A stretch of DNA of 64,000 bases from Petrolisthes cinctipes (lineage: Eukaryota > Arthropoda > Malacostraca > Decapoda > Porcellanidae), in assembly GCA_033782935.1 (NCBI GenBank), contig JAWQEG010001547.1, forward strand, positions 139,001 through 203,000, written 5' to 3'. Shown here one piece after another: positions 63,488-64,000 of the stretch; the first letter of the stretch is position 1, and the number at the start of each line of letters is the position of its first letter. The translations under genes and the position numbers were made by a program. The notes beneath the pieces were generated by a model that did no database searches, was not told the origin of the DNA, and worked only from the letters and a program-made list of their open reading frames with translations.

Positions 63488-64000
63488 GGAATATTTAGTT
63501 ATTTACACGTGAACTGCCTGCCGTGCCTGGCTACACGTGAACTGCCTGGCTACACGTGACGTGCCACACTGTGAGTGCAGTACAGTGTGTGAGGACCGGT
63601 CAGTGGATGGCGGCCTGGAATATTTAGTTATTTACACGTGAACTGCCTGCCGTGCCTGGCTACACGTGACGTGCAACACAGTGAGTGCAGAACAGTGTGT
63701 GAGGACCGGTCAGTGGATGGCGGCCTGAAATATTTAGTTGTTTACACGTGAACTGCCTGCCGAGCCTGGCTACACGTGAAGTGCCACACAGTGAGTGCAG
63801 TACAGTGTGTGAGGACGGTCAGTGGATGGCGGCCTGGAATATTTAGTTATTTACACGTGAACTGCCTGCCGTGCCTGGCTACACGTGACATGCCACACAG
63901 TGAGTGCAGTAGAGAGTGTTAGGACCGATCAGTGGATGGCAGCCTAGAAAATTTAGGTATTTACACATGAACCGCCTGCCGTGCCTGACTACACGTGACG
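63488..64000 (+). repeat. 568-bp HOR, copy 2 (cut by window end)
   Basis: All the markers of 62920-63487 recur exactly 568 bp later, for example ACTGTGAG 63000 to 63568 and GCAGCCTAGA 63371 to 63939. Only 513 bp are in the window. Few differences are visible (TACACATGAACC for TACACGTGAACC), so this is a recent duplication in an otherwise divergent part of the array. Confidence 0.9.

Larger units (their letters stand above)
1..64000 (+). repeat. Satellite array, 110-bp monomer with 47-bp short variant
   Basis: The whole window is head-to-tail copies of one monomer. Each starts with GGAATATTTAGTTA and ends near GATGGCGGCCT, and no stretch departs from the family. All copies are on the same strand; I saw no inverted copy. 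Consensus composition by hand is 35 G, 25 C, 23 A, 27 T, with a 16-bp AT-rich head and a GC-rich body that is G-rich on this strand. Lengths seen are 110 bp (most), 47 bp (common), 138 bp and 108 bp (rarer), plus a few units with 1-4 bp indels. This layout is typical of eukaryotic centromeric, pericentromeric or subtelomeric satellites. The family is not one I recognise. No gene-sized open frame exists on either strand, so every stretch over 300 bases is satellite only. Confidence 0.98.

Noticed and set aside
1..64000. CRISPR array
   Set aside because: Repeats are directly adjacent with no unique spacers; the 110-bp and 47-bp units are variants of one sequence.
1..64000. Telomere repeats, rRNA, tRNA, retroelement or DNA-transposon fragments
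   Set aside because: No TTAGGG-like runs, no tRNA A/B boxes or rRNA core segments, no poly-A tails, terminal repeats or transposase or reverse transcriptase frames were seen in any region.

Overview
The window is one uninterrupted tandem satellite array. I see no unique DNA, protein-coding gene, RNA gene, transposable element or CRISPR array anywhere in the 64 kb. The basic unit is a 110-bp monomer (54.5% GC by hand count on the consensus; an exact consensus copy lies at 58321-58430), always head-to-tail on the same strand. I estimate about 600 units. A eukaryotic source is implied: long satellite arrays with higher-order repeats (HORs) are typical of centromeric, pericentromeric, subtelomeric or other heterochromatic DNA. 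All six CpGs of the consensus monomer recur in both TpG and CpA forms, which suggests a genome with cytosine methylation. I do not recognise the family and cannot name the species.

Unit classes. The 110-bp unit coexists with a 47-bp short unit (consensus positions 1-43 joined to 107-110), a 138-bp unit (internal 28-bp duplication) and a 108-bp unit (2-bp loss). Nearly every long-range repeat offset I measured equals a whole-number combination of these units. For example 4956 = 42x110 + 6x47 + 2x28 - 2, and 1932 = 15x110 + 6x47. This supports the segmentation and shows growth by in-register unequal exchange.

Layout. (1) 1-3897: blocks offset by 1269, 1932 and 2042 bp. (2) 3898-18580: three nearly identical HOR copies of 4846, 4956 and at least 4881 bp. 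(3) 18410-25602: mosaic of copied segments at offsets 4341, 3525 and 3635. (4) 25603-38643: related HOR units of 3592, 2398, 2288, 3371 and 1267 bp. (5) 38519-44900: 2459-bp and 801-bp periods. (6) 45000-50820: 3833-bp period, with blocks collinear to the left end of the window about 47.9 kb away. (7) 50821-51290: exactly ten consecutive 47-bp units forming a two-copy 235-bp HOR. (8) 51291-62919: more heterogeneous monomers with 1536-bp and 2262-bp periods and more indels. (9) 62920-64000: a 568-bp HOR running off the window end.

No genes act together here. Any biology would be that of satellite DNA. The consensus carries two CACGTG boxes per 110-bp unit (one in the 47-bp unit) and a forkhead-like core touching the first box, so the array could hold on the order of a thousand potential bHLH sites; binding is inference only. 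Short open frames exist only because both 110 and 47 leave remainder 2 on division by 3, so a reading frame rotates through the monomer before reaching a stop.
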